Source: Pedococcus cremeus
GTDB taxonomy: Bacteria; Actinomycetota; Actinomycetes; Actinomycetales; Dermatophilaceae
NCBI RefSeq assembly: GCF_900111375.1
Contig: NZ_FOHB01000008.1
Location: 124,001-188,000 of the forward strand
Direction: 5' to 3'
DNA length: 64,000 bases
This document shows positions 49,504 to 58,031 of this stretch, piece after piece. A program made the position numbers and the translations under genes. Position 1 is the first letter of the stretch, and every line of letters begins with the position of its first letter. Under the pieces are notes generated by a model, which did not search any database, was not told the origin of the DNA, and saw only the letters and a program-made list of their open reading frames with translations.

Positions 49504-52500
49504 GTGATTCGGCGACGCTCCAAGCTTCCAGCCCAGCCCGCCAGCGACACGGCCCCCGCCACCGGGGAGGGCCGCGCGCCGGAGGGTGGGAGCAGCGACC
49601 TCGCCGACGGCCCCGAGAGCGCCACGGTCCCTGACGCTGACCCTGACACCGCGGCTGTCCCGAGCCCCGCGCCGGAACCCCAGACCGATCCGCGGGCGGA
49701 GCGCGTCGCCGCCGCGGTGCAGGCGTGGCAGCGCCACCTCGTCGACCTCGGCGGGCGCAACACCCTGCTCTGGTACCGCGACCTGCCCAGCGGCACCCTC
49801 GACCTGACCACCGCCCACCCCGGCGGTGTCGCCATGCTCATGGCGGGCCGCCCCACCCGCCTCTCCGACCTGATGCGCGAGCCAGCCGCGCTCGACGAGG
49901 CCCGTCGCCGTGCCCGCACCATCCGCGCCAAGACCCTCGAGCTCTCCGAGGAGCGGGGCATCGCCGCCGGCTTCATCGCCATCGGCATGGCCACCTGGAC
50001 CGTGCGCGGCGCCTCCCGCCCACCGGCCGCACCCGTGCTGCTGCGCTCCTGCGTGCTCAAGCCGACCGGCGCCGCGCAGGACGACTTCAGCATCGACCTC
50101 GGCAACGACGTCGAGTTCAACCCCGTGCTCGACCACTACCTGCGCTCCGAGCAGGGCCTCGACCTCGACACCGGCGCGCTGGAGGAGATGTCGACGGCCG
50201 GCAACGGCTTCGACCCCTACCCCGTGTATGCCGCCCTGACGCGGCTCTGCGAGCAGGTGCCCGACTTCTCCGTCGCACCGCGGCTCGTGGTCGGCACGTT
50301 CTCCTACGCCAAGCTGCCGATGGTGGCCGACCTCGCCGCCCAGGGCGACGAGCTGGCCAACCACGACGTCGTGGCCGCGCTCGCCGGTGACCCGGGGGCG
50401 CTCAAGGCCGTGCGGTCGACGGTGCCCGACAGCCCGGCCGACGCCGACCCCTCCCGCGAGCACCTCATCCTCGACGCCGACTCGACCCAGCAGTCGGCCA
50501 TCGACGCCGTCCGCAGCGGCGCCCACCTCGTCATCAAGGGCCCGCCCGGCACAGGGAAGTCGCAGACCATCGCCAACCTGATCGCCTCGCTCGCCGGCGA
50601 GGGCAAGCGGGTGCTCTTCGTCGCCGAGAAGCGCGCCGCCATCGACGCCGTGCTCTCCCGCCTCGAGCGGGTCGGGCTCGCCGACCTGGTGCTCGACGCC
50701 TACGACGGCGCCAGCAACAAGCGCCGGCTGGCACAGGAGTTCGGCGCCGCCCTCGAGCGGGGCACCGCCGCTGCCGAGCCCGACACCAGCGCTGTCGAGC
50801 GGGCCCTCGTCGAGCGGCGCGCCCGCCTGGTCGAGCACAGCGAGGCGCTGCACCGGGTGCGCGAGCCGTGGGGCGTCAGCGCCCACCAGGTGCAGAACGC
50901 GATCGCCACCCTCTCCGCCCGCCGCCACCCGCCGACCTCGCGCATCCGTGTGCGGGGGGAGCAGCTGACCGGGCTCAGCCGCGAGCGGGTGGACGAGCTG
51001 GCCCAGGAGCTCACCGAGGCCGCCTCGCTCGGCGCCTGGTCGACCGACGACGGCACCGACCCCTGGTACGCCGCGCGGATCAGCACCACCGAGGACGCCG
51101 TCCGCGCCCAGGAGATCACCGGCAGACTCGGCCAGAGCGGCCTGCAGGACGTGCAGAAGACCATGGACGAGGTCTTCGCCGAGGTCACCCTGCCCCAGGC
51201 CGAGCGGGTCGCCGACTGGGGAGTCGTGCTCGACACCGTGGGCCGGGTGCGCGACACCCTCGAGGTGTTCCGGCCCGAGGTGTTCGACCTCCCACTGGGC
51301 GACCTCGTGGCGGCGACCGGCACGAAGCAGTTCCGTGACGAGAACGGCGTCGCCCTGGGCTGGGTGTCGCGGTGGCGGCTGCGGCGACAGGCCCGCAGCC
51401 TGCTGCGCCCCGGCACCCCGCCGGCCGACCTGCACTCCGCACTCGTCGACGCCCAGCACCAGCGGCAGGCCTGGCACCAGATGGCCGGCGCCGGCGGGCG
51501 CCCCGAGATCCCGGTCGACCTCGACCGGGCCCGCACGGCATACGACTCCCTCGCCGACGACCTGCGCTGGCTCGGGGATCGGCTGGGCACCACCGCCGAG
51601 GGCGGCGACCTGCTGCACACCGATATGGAGGCGCTGCAGCGGCGCATGGCTGCGCTCGCGGGCCGCCCCGAGCGGCTCACCGTGCTGCCGCGCGTGCTCG
51701 GCACCCTCGACTCGCTGCGCGAGGCCGGCATGGGACCGCTCGTCGACGACCTCGCCCGCCGCAAGGTCGACGTCGACGACGTCGCCTCCGAGCTCGAGTT
51801 CGTCTGGTGGACCTCGCTCGCCGAGCACCTGACCGTGCAGGACCCGGCCTACGGCGCCCATGACGGCGACCACCTGCGCCGCATCGCCCGCGAGTACGTC
51901 GCCGCGGACCACGCCCACCTCACGGGCACCGCCGAGCGGGTGCGGGCCGCCGCCGGGCGCCGGCTGCGCGAGGTGCTGGCCGACCACCCGGAGCAGGAGT
52001 CACTGGTGCGGGCCGAGGCCGGCAAGGCCCGGCGCCACCGGCCGCTGCGCGAGATGCTCCCCAAGGCCGGCCGCACGCTGACCGCCATCAAGCCGGCCTG
52101 GGCGATGAGCCCCCTGGTCGTGGCCTCGGTGCTGCCGCCCGGTCGCTGGTTCGACGTCGTGATCTTCGACGAGGCCTCGCAGATCCCGCCCGCCCAGGCG
52201 ATCTCGGCCATCTCCCGCGCCCACCAGGTCGTCGTCGCCGGTGACGAGCGGCAGCTGCCCCCGACGTCGTTCTTCACAGCGGCCGTCGACGAGGAGGGCG
52301 CCGCCGAGACCGAGACGCTCACCGAGGGCTTCGAGTCGGTGCTCGACGTGCTGGCCGCAGCCCTGCCGACCCGGCGCCTCTCGTGGCACTACCGCTCGCT
52401 CGACGAGCGGCTCATCGCCTTCGCCAACAGCCAGATGTACGACGGCAGCCTGGTCACCTTCCCCGGCACCGGCAGCGATGCCGTCGTGCGCCTCGAGGCG

Positions 52501-53781
52501 GTCGAGGGAGCCGGGGTCGTGCAGCCGGGCGAGGAGGCCATCGAGTCGACCGAGGCCGAGGTCGAGCGGGTCGTCGAGCTCGTGCTCGAGCACGCCCGCA
52601 CCCGCCCGCAGGAGTCGCTCGGCGTCATCGCGCTGGGCATCAAGCACGCCAACCGCATCGAGGAGGCCCTGCGGCGCGCACTGTCGACCGCGGAGGGCGT
52701 CGGCGACTTCTTCGACGAGGACCGCCCCGAGCGCTTCTTCGTCAAGAACCTCGAGCGGGTGCAGGGCGACGAGCGCGACGCCGTGATCCTCTCCATCGGC
52801 TACGGCAAGACGCCGCACGGCCGGGTGCTGCACCGGTTCGGGCCGCTCAACCTCGAGGGCGGTGAGCGCCGCCTCAACGTCGCGATCACCCGCGCCCGGC
52901 GTCGCATGACCGTGGTCTCGTCGCTGCTGGCCTCCGACCTCGACCCCTCGCGCCTCAAGGCACGTGGCGCTGCGATGCTGCGCGACTTCCTCGCGTATGC
53001 CGAGTCGCAGGCGTCCGTGCTCCCGGCACCGACCGCTTCCGAGGATGCCGAGGCGGCAGCGCAGACGGAAGCGCAGACGGCGACGCCGACGCCGCAGGCC
53101 GAACCCGTGCGGGGCGAGTTCGCCCGGCGACTGCGCGAGGCGGGGCTCGTCGTGCACGAGGCGTTCGGTGGCTCGGTGCACCCGATCGACCTGGCGGTGG
53201 AGGACCCGCGCCGGCCCGGCCACGTGCTGGTGGCCGTCGAGTCCGACGGACCGGCGTATGCCGCCATGCGCAGCACCCGCGACCGCGACCGCCTGCGGGG
53301 CGAGCAGCTCGGCCGGCTCGGCTGGGAGCACGTGCGGGTGTGGAGCACGGACCTGTTCCGCGACCCGGCCCGCGACGTCGCCCGGGTGGTCGCCATCACC
53401 CATCGCACCTCCGAGGGCGCGCGCGGTGGTGCGCCGGTCGGGGCGGACAATGGGTCCGTGGCAGAGCAGGACGCATCGGCACAGGACCAGCCGCAGGCGG
53501 AGCTCGGGACGGCGGACGACGCCGAGCTCGAGACCACTGCGGACGAGCAGCCCGACGAGCGGAGCGCCGAGGCGGAGGAGGGCACGCTCTTCCCCGAGCC
53601 GGCAGCCGAGCCCGCACCGGAGGACGAGGGCAGGAAGCGGCGGGGCCTGCGCCGGAAGTCGAAGCGGGCTCCCGAGCAGACGCGGGACGACACCGACGCC
53701 GGATGGGGTGAGCTGTTCGACTCCAGCGCCCACGACCGGTGGCTGGAGGAGCAGCGTCCCCCGCACTGGGGCCGCGACTGA
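49504..53781 (+). CDS. DUF4011-SF1 helicase-Vsr-type nuclease, Hhe-like
   Basis: A 1425-residue protein: disordered acidic start (1-60), DUF4011-type region (~65-330, with LLWYRDLPSGTLDLT), SF1 helicase with Walker A GPPGTGKS (346-353), Walker B VVIFDEAS (Asp889), RLSWHYRS and C-terminal RLNVAITRARRR (~1123), then a restriction-endonuclease-like domain (~1204-1290) with IDLAVED (Asp1230), VAVESDG and RLGWEHVRVWSTD of the Vsr/DUF559 fold, and a basic tail. The order DUF4011-helicase-Vsr equals the reported single-gene defence system Hhe. The leaderless GTG 49504 follows TAGCCT by six bases. It could also be a chromosomal DNA-repair helicase. Confidence 0.78.
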   Translation: MIRRRSKLPAQPASDTAPATGEGRAPEGGSSDLADGPESATVPDADPDTAAVPSPAPEPQTDPRAERVAAAVQAWQRHLVDLGGRNTLLWYRDLPSGTLDLTTAHPGGVAMLMAGRPTRLSDLMREPAALDEARRRARTIRAKTLELSEERGIAAGFIAIGMATWTVRGASRPPAAPVLLRSCVLKPTGAAQDDFSIDLGNDVEFNPVLDHYLRSEQGLDLDTGALEEMSTAGNGFDPYPVYAALTRLCEQVPDFSVAPRLVVGTFSYAKLPMVADLAAQGDELANHDVVAALAGDPGALKAVRSTVPDSPADADPSREHLILDADSTQQSAIDAVRSGAHLVIKGPPGTGKSQTIANLIASLAGEGKRVLFVAEKRAAIDAVLSRLERVGLADLVLDAYDGASNKRRLAQEFGAALERGTAAAEPDTSAVERALVERRARLVEHSEALHRVREPWGVSAHQVQNAIATLSARRHPPTSRIRVRGEQLTGLSRERVDELAQELTEAASLGAWSTDDGTDPWYAARISTTEDAVRAQEITGRLGQSGLQDVQKTMDEVFAEVTLPQAERVADWGVVLDTVGRVRDTLEVFRPEVFDLPLGDLVAATGTKQFRDENGVALGWVSRWRLRRQARSLLRPGTPPADLHSALVDAQHQRQAWHQMAGAGGRPEIPVDLDRARTAYDSLADDLRWLGDRLGTTAEGGDLLHTDMEALQRRMAALAGRPERLTVLPRVLGTLDSLREAGMGPLVDDLARRKVDVDDVASELEFVWWTSLAEHLTVQDPAYGAHDGDHLRRIAREYVAADHAHLTGTAERVRAAAGRRLREVLADHPEQESLVRAEAGKARRHRPLREMLPKAGRTLTAIKPAWAMSPLVVASVLPPGRWFDVVIFDEASQIPPAQAISAISRAHQVVVAGDERQLPPTSFFTAAVDEEGAAETETLTEGFESVLDVLAAALPTRRLSWHYRSLDERLIAFANSQMYDGSLVTFPGTGSDAVVRLEAVEGAGVVQPGEEAIESTEAEVERVVELVLEHARTRPQESLGVIALGIKHANRIEEALRRALSTAEGVGDFFDEDRPERFFVKNLERVQGDERDAVILSIGYGKTPHGRVLHRFGPLNLEGGERRLNVAITRARRRMTVVSSLLASDLDPSRLKARGAAMLRDFLAYAESQASVLPAPTASEDAEAAAQTEAQTATPTPQAEPVRGEFARRLREAGLVVHEAFGGSVHPIDLAVEDPRRPGHVLVAVESDGPAYAAMRSTRDRDRLRGEQLGRLGWEHVRVWSTDLFRDPARDVARVVAITHRTSEGARGGAPVGADNGSVAEQDASAQDQPQAELGTADDAELETTADEQPDERSAEAEEGTLFPEPAAEPAPEDEGRKRRGLRRKSKRAPEQTRDDTDAGWGELFDSSAHDRWLEEQRPPHWGRD

Positions 53782-53807
53782 ACTGGCTGACCCCGCCTTG
53801 GTCATTC

Positions 53808-53879
53808 CGACTTCTGGCCACTGACGCGGCATGCCCCAGCTGAATGTCCGGGGTAAGCCGAGCCGGTGGCCAGAAGTCG
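53808..53879. terminator. 14-bp inverted repeat between convergent genes
   Basis: CGACTTCTGGCCAC (53808-53821) pairs perfectly with GTGGCCAGAAGTCG (53866-53879) with a 44-base spacer that itself holds CCCC/GGGG pairing. It separates the helicase and mscL genes, probably as a bidirectional terminator. Confidence 0.6.
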
Positions 53880-53899
53880 TTGGACGGGGCGGTGGAGGA

Positions 53900-54268
53900 C
53901 TAGGCGGTGGGGCGGCCGGCCAGCAGGTCGCGGATCTCCTTGAGCAGCTGGACGTCCTCCGGGGGAGCGGCGTCCACCTCCTTGCGGACGAAGCGGTTGC
54001 GCGCAGCCTCGTAGGGCTTGACCACGAAGAAGTAGACGACGAAGGCAATGAGCAGGAAGGCGAACAGGGCAGAGAGGAACGGCCCCACCTTGGTCAGCCC
54101 GAAGACCTCCCACTTGTCGAAGTTGGGGGCGCCTCCCGCCTTGGCGATGATCTCGAGCAGCATGTCGGTGAAGGCCTTGACGACCGTGGCGAAGGCCGCG
54201 CCAATGATGAACGCGACGGCAAGCTCCACGAGATTGCCGCGCATGATGAAGTCCTTGAAGCCCTTCAT
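53900..54268 (-). CDS. mscL: Large-conductance mechanosensitive channel MscL
   Basis: A 122-residue channel starting MKGFKDFIMRGNLVELAVAFIIGAAFATVVKAFTD, the classical MscL N-terminus; the second helix is LSALFAFLLIAFVVYFFVV and the C-terminal helix is VQLLKEIRDLLAGR. It opens at high membrane tension and releases solutes on hypo-osmotic shock. It is convergent with the helicase gene. Confidence 0.97.
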   Translation of the reverse strand: MKGFKDFIMRGNLVELAVAFIIGAAFATVVKAFTDMLLEIIAKAGGAPNFDKWEVFGLTKVGPFLSALFAFLLIAFVVYFFVVKPYEAARNRFVRKEVDAAPPEDVQLLKEIRDLLAGRPTA

Positions 54269-54309
54269 GTACTGCCCCGCCCTTCAGTTGACCGATGGTG
54301 CCTGTGGGC

Positions 54310-55038
54310 TCACCGTAGCGACGGACTGCCGCGCAGGACCACCACGAGGCCAGCACCACCGACCGCGTCGGGCGGCGCGCTCGCCAGGCGAGCAGCCTGC
54401 CGGTCGTCGACCGCGGCCACGATGCCGCCGCCGGTGCCGGGGACGCCGGTGAGGCCGCCACTCCCGGACGGTGTGTCGACCGACAGCACGGTCACCGCGC
54501 TGGCCAGCACCTCACCGGTCGAGGCGAGCAGGTCGACGGTGTCGCCGGCGCCCACCATGGCCAGGGCACCGGCGTCGGCGACGGGCACGTGCACGGCTCG
54601 TGCACCGTCGTCACGCCCGTCGAGCAGGCCCGGGCCGAGCACGCGGCCCGCCGTCAGCACCTCGCCGGCCGTGACGGGCGCGGCCAGCCGGCGCCCGGAG
54701 ACCTCGCCGGGGTCGTGCACCGGCCGCCCGGGGGCGAAGCCGGCCGGCCGCTGCTGCGCCACCAGGTCGCCCGGGCGCAGCAGGTGACCGGCCGGCAGGT
54801 CACGCGCCGCGACCACCACCGCGGTCCGTGGCCCTCCCTCAGGGGTGCGTGCGACGGCGACGCACCCGAGCACCGCCGCGCCGGCCAGGACCGCCGACAC
54901 CGCGCGTCGCAGCAGCCGTCGCCGCCACGCGCCCCGACGTCCCGCACCCAGCAGCGCGGTGCCCTGAAGTGCTCCTCCCGACCAGGCCCTTCCCGACAAT
55001 GCCCTTCCCGACAACGTGCCTCCCCCCAGGCGTCGCAC
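54310..55038 (-). CDS. SAF domain protein (CpaB/RcpC-like)
   Basis: A 242-residue protein: Arg/Gly-rich start with LSGRALSGRAWSG, one hydrophobic segment (AVSAVLAGAAVLGCVAVA), then a SAF domain (VVAARDLPAGHLLRPGDLVA, DPGEVSGRRLAAPVTAGEVL). SAF proteins of this kind occur in Flp pilus assembly (CpaB/RcpC) but no pilus genes are in the window. GTG 55038 is assumed; a TTG at 55014 with GGGGAGG upstream would drop the repetitive start. It follows the MTA phosphorylase gene by six bases. Confidence 0.78.
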   Translation of the reverse strand: MRRLGGGTLSGRALSGRAWSGGALQGTALLGAGRRGAWRRRLLRRAVSAVLAGAAVLGCVAVARTPEGGPRTAVVVAARDLPAGHLLRPGDLVAQQRPAGFAPGRPVHDPGEVSGRRLAAPVTAGEVLTAGRVLGPGLLDGRDDGARAVHVPVADAGALAMVGAGDTVDLLASTGEVLASAVTVLSVDTPSGSGGLTGVPGTGGGIVAAVDDRQAARLASAPPDAVGGAGLVVVLRGSPSLR

Positions 55039-55044
55039 GACGGC

Positions 55045-55905
55045 TCAGCCGGGAAGCGGGGCAGGCAGGGTGATGCCGTCGAGGGCGCGACGGCACGGGC
55101 AGGAGGCCGTGGCGTCGGGCTCGGTCTCGGGCATCGCGGCCAGCGTCGAGCGGAGCAGCTGCTTGAGGCCCTCGACGTTCTTGGCGAAGACGCGCAGCAC
55201 CTCCTCGTGGGTCACGGCCTCGCCGCCGTGCACCCCGGCGTCGTGGTCGGTGACCAGCGCGATGGTGGTGAAGCACATGGCCAGCTCGCGGGCGAGGGCC
55301 GCCTCCGGCATGGCCGTCATGCCCACGACGGTCCAGCCCGCCTGCTGGTGCCAGCGCGACTCGGCCTTCGACGAGAAGCGGGGACCGTTGATGACGACGA
55401 GCGTGCCGCCGTCCTCGACCTGCTTGCCCGCGGCCCGGGCAGCGTCGACGACGACCTTCCGACCGTGGGGACAGTACGGGTCGGCGAAGCCGACGTGGAC
55501 GACCGGTCCCTCCTCCTCGTAGAGCGTGTGCGCCCGGCCCCAGGTGCGGTCGACGACCTGGTCGGGGACCACGATGGTGCCGGGGCCGAGCTCCTCGCGG
55601 AGCGACCCCACCGCACACGGAGCCAGGACCTGCCGCACCCCCACCGACCGCAGCGCCCACAGGTTGGCGCGGTAGTTGACCTTGTGCGGCTGGAACCGGT
55701 GGTCGTGGCCGTGCCGGGCGAGGAAGGCCACCCGTCGGCCCTCGAGCTCGCCGATCACCAGGTCGTCGCTCGGGTCGCCGAACGGGGTCGTCACCGGCAC
55801 CCGCTCGGCGTGGGTGAGGAACTCGTAGAAGCCGGAGCCGCCGATGACGCCGAGGTCGGCGCGCGGGGCGTCCGCCGGGGGAGCCGCGGGGGAGGTCTCA
55901 GTCAT
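55045..55905 (-). CDS. mtnP: S-methyl-5'-thioadenosine phosphorylase
   Basis: A 286-residue nucleoside phosphorylase of the MTAP/PNP family: ADLGVIGGSGFYEFL at the N-terminus, LARHGHDHRFQPHKVNYRANLWALRSVGV in the phosphate/substrate site and VINGPRFSSKAESRWHQQAG, VVGMTAMPEAALARELAMCFTTIALVTDHDAG. It cleaves methylthioadenosine to adenine and methylthioribose-1-phosphate in methionine salvage. ATG 55905 lies six bases after TAGGCT (leaderless). The C-terminus ends in a Cys-rich TASCPCRRALDG. Confidence 0.92.
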   Translation of the reverse strand: MTETSPAAPPADAPRADLGVIGGSGFYEFLTHAERVPVTTPFGDPSDDLVIGELEGRRVAFLARHGHDHRFQPHKVNYRANLWALRSVGVRQVLAPCAVGSLREELGPGTIVVPDQVVDRTWGRAHTLYEEEGPVVHVGFADPYCPHGRKVVVDAARAAGKQVEDGGTLVVINGPRFSSKAESRWHQQAGWTVVGMTAMPEAALARELAMCFTTIALVTDHDAGVHGGEAVTHEEVLRVFAKNVEGLKQLLRSTLAAMPETEPDATASCPCRRALDGITLPAPLPG

Positions 55906-56013
55906 GGGCCGAGCCTACGAGGCCCGGCCCCCGTGCCGCCCGGGGTGCGGCGGGCTGTGGAAGCCGGGACGCGGCATACCCGCTTGTGGACGGTGCCGGT
56001 CGGCACGCGTCAC

Positions 56014-56071
56014 CCGAAGTCTGGGACTTCGGCCGTCACAGGCCGAGGAGACCCGAAGTCTGGGACTTCGG
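56014..56071. terminator. Twin identical hairpins between fmdB and mtnP
   Basis: CCGAAGTC-TGG-GACTTCGG lies at 56014-56032 and again at 56053-56071, 39 bases apart. Each stem is eight bp with a three-base loop. They follow the fmdB gene on the reverse strand and precede mtnP; a duplicated terminator or REP-like unit is likely. Confidence 0.65.
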
Positions 56072-56078
56072 CTCAGCG

Positions 56079-56366
56079 TCAGGCGGCGGAGCCGTCCGCG
56101 GACGACGACGAGGACGACGACGAGGAGGAAGACGACTTCCCGGAGGACTTCCCGGACTCGGATGACGCCGGCACCGACGCGGAGGAGCCGCTGCGCGAGT
56201 CGGTGCGGTAGAAGCCGCCACCCTTGAACACGACGCCCACCGCGTTGAACAGCTTGCGCAGCCGGCCCTCGCACTGGGGGCACTGCGTCAAGGAGTCCTC
56301 GCTGAAGGACTGGAAGGTCTCGAAGCGGTGGTCGCACTCGGTGCACGCGTAGGCGTACGTGGGCAC
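56079..56366 (-). CDS. FmdB-type zinc ribbon regulatory protein
   Basis: A 95-residue protein with the FmdB start MPTYAYACTECDHRFETFQSFSED and the second CxxC in CPQCEGRLRKLFNAVGVVFKGGGFYRTD. The last ~35 residues are almost all Ser. The four cysteines bind zinc; the family is often near molybdenum or amidase genes. GGGAGGA precedes GTG 56366. Confidence 0.9.
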   Translation of the reverse strand: MPTYAYACTECDHRFETFQSFSEDSLTQCPQCEGRLRKLFNAVGVVFKGGGFYRTDSRSGSSASVPASSESGKSSGKSSSSSSSSSSSSADGSAA

Positions 56367-56455
56367 GATGTCCTCCCGGGGATTAGCACTGAGGGTCTTC
56401 GAGTGCCAAGTATACGTCGTCGTGGCAGGTCAGCCCGCCACGATCGGCCGGCCCC

Positions 56456-57985
56456 TCAGCCGCCGCGGCTCCACCCGGCCAGCCGGCCGTTCTCGCTGAC
56501 CGAGCGCACCCGCTCCTCGACCTTCTTGCGGGTCTCGCCCGTCGCCACGATGAGCAGCTGGTCGCCGCGGCGGATGGCGGTGTTGGGCGCGGGCACGAAC
56601 CCCGAGCCGCCCCGCACGACGAGGGTGACGTTGGCGCCCTGCGGCAGGCGCAGCTCGAACACCTCGACGCCGTGCAGCTTCGAGGCCGGGCCGACGCTGA
56701 CCTGGAAGAGCTCGGCGTTCAGCTCCTCGAGGGGCGTGGACTCCACGGCCAGGTTCAGCGCCTGGTAGGTGTCGGTGACGCCGAGCTTGCGCGCCACCCA
56801 GGGCAGCGTCGGCCCCTGCACGAGGGTGAAGACGACGACGAGCACGAAGACCAGGTCGAAGATCCACCGGACGTCGGGGGCGCCGAGGGTGAGCGGCACG
56901 GTGGCGAGCACGACCGGAACCGCGCCGCGCAGGCCCGCCCACGACAGGAAGGCCTGGTCGCGCCAGCCCACGCGGAACGGCGTCATCGACACGACCACCG
57001 ACAGCGGCCGGGCCAGCAGCAGGAGCACCAGGCCGATGACGATGGCCGGCACCAGCTGGGCGCCCATGCCGGCCGGCGAGGCCAGCAGGCCGAGCAGCAC
57101 GAACAGCCCGATCTGGGCGAACCAGCCGAGCGACGTCGCGAACGCCGAGACCGCCTGGCGGTGGGGGAGGGCCATGTTGCCCAGCACCAGCGCGGCCAGG
57201 TAGCAGGCGATGAACCCGCTGGTGTGCACGGCCGCCGCCGCGGCATACGCGAGCACGGTCAGCGCCATGATCCCGATCGAGAACAGGCCCGAGGAGCCGG
57301 AGGCGACCCTCCGCATGAACTGACCACCGAGCCACCCGACCGCGAGGCCGACGACGGCACCGCCCGCCAGCTCGGCGCCTGCGTGCCACGCCAGCACCCA
57401 CCACGCCTCGGCGTGCGAGGGGTCGGTGCTCGCGGTGGCCAGGGCCGTCACGGCGATGACCACCGGCGCGTCGTTGAAGCCCGACTCCGCCTCGAGCAGG
57501 CCGGTGATCCGGCGTGGCAGCGGCACCCGGCGGAGCACCGAGAAGACGGCGGCCGCGTCGGTGGAGCTGAGGATGGCACCGACCATGAGCGCGGTGACCC
57601 ACGGCAGGTCGAGCAGGAAGCGGCACGCCGACCCGACGACGGCGACCGAGACGACGACGCCGACGGTCGACAGCGCCGCGGCCGGTGCCACGGAGTTCTT
57701 GATGCCGTCCCACTTGGTGCTCAGCCCACCCTCGGCGAGGATCAGGACCAGCGCGGCGTACCCGAGCACCTGGGTGAGCTCGGTGTTGTCGAAGTTGATG
57801 CCGAACCCGGACTCGCCGATGGCCAGCCCGATGGCGAGGTAGAGCAGCAGCGACGGCAGCCCGGACTTGACCGACAGGCGCACCGCGGCGACCGAGACGA
57901 GCAGGACGAGCGAGCCCACGAGGAGGGCGAGGGTGAGGTCGTGCAGGCTGAAGCCGCCCTGTGCCGCGAGGAAAGTCGCGTCCAC
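56456..57985 (-). CDS. CPA1-type cation/proton antiporter with TrkA-C domain
   Basis: A 509-residue antiporter with about twelve segments (LTLALLVGSLVLLVSVAAV first) and a C-terminal regulatory TrkA-C domain (~400-490: LFQVSVGPASKLHGVEVFELRLPQGANVTLVVR). LSSTDAAAVFSVLRR and ESGFNDAPVVIAV carry the ND/TD-type ion-binding motifs. It matches potassium/proton antiporters of the CvrA/NhaP2 type. GAGAGGACG lies upstream of GTG 57985. Confidence 0.9.
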   Translation of the reverse strand: MDATFLAAQGGFSLHDLTLALLVGSLVLLVSVAAVRLSVKSGLPSLLLYLAIGLAIGESGFGINFDNTELTQVLGYAALVLILAEGGLSTKWDGIKNSVAPAAALSTVGVVVSVAVVGSACRFLLDLPWVTALMVGAILSSTDAAAVFSVLRRVPLPRRITGLLEAESGFNDAPVVIAVTALATASTDPSHAEAWWVLAWHAGAELAGGAVVGLAVGWLGGQFMRRVASGSSGLFSIGIMALTVLAYAAAAAVHTSGFIACYLAALVLGNMALPHRQAVSAFATSLGWFAQIGLFVLLGLLASPAGMGAQLVPAIVIGLVLLLLARPLSVVVSMTPFRVGWRDQAFLSWAGLRGAVPVVLATVPLTLGAPDVRWIFDLVFVLVVVFTLVQGPTLPWVARKLGVTDTYQALNLAVESTPLEELNAELFQVSVGPASKLHGVEVFELRLPQGANVTLVVRGGSGFVPAPNTAIRRGDQLLIVATGETRKKVEERVRSVSENGRLAGWSRGG

Positions 57986-58031
57986 GGCCCCGTCACGTCC
58001 TCTCGATCGCGGTGTGTCCTAGTCTCGCAGG

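Noticed and set aside
49435-51987. 850-residue reverse frame opposite the helicase gene
   Set aside because: Gly/Val/Asp-rich shadow; the plus strand has intact helicase motifs.
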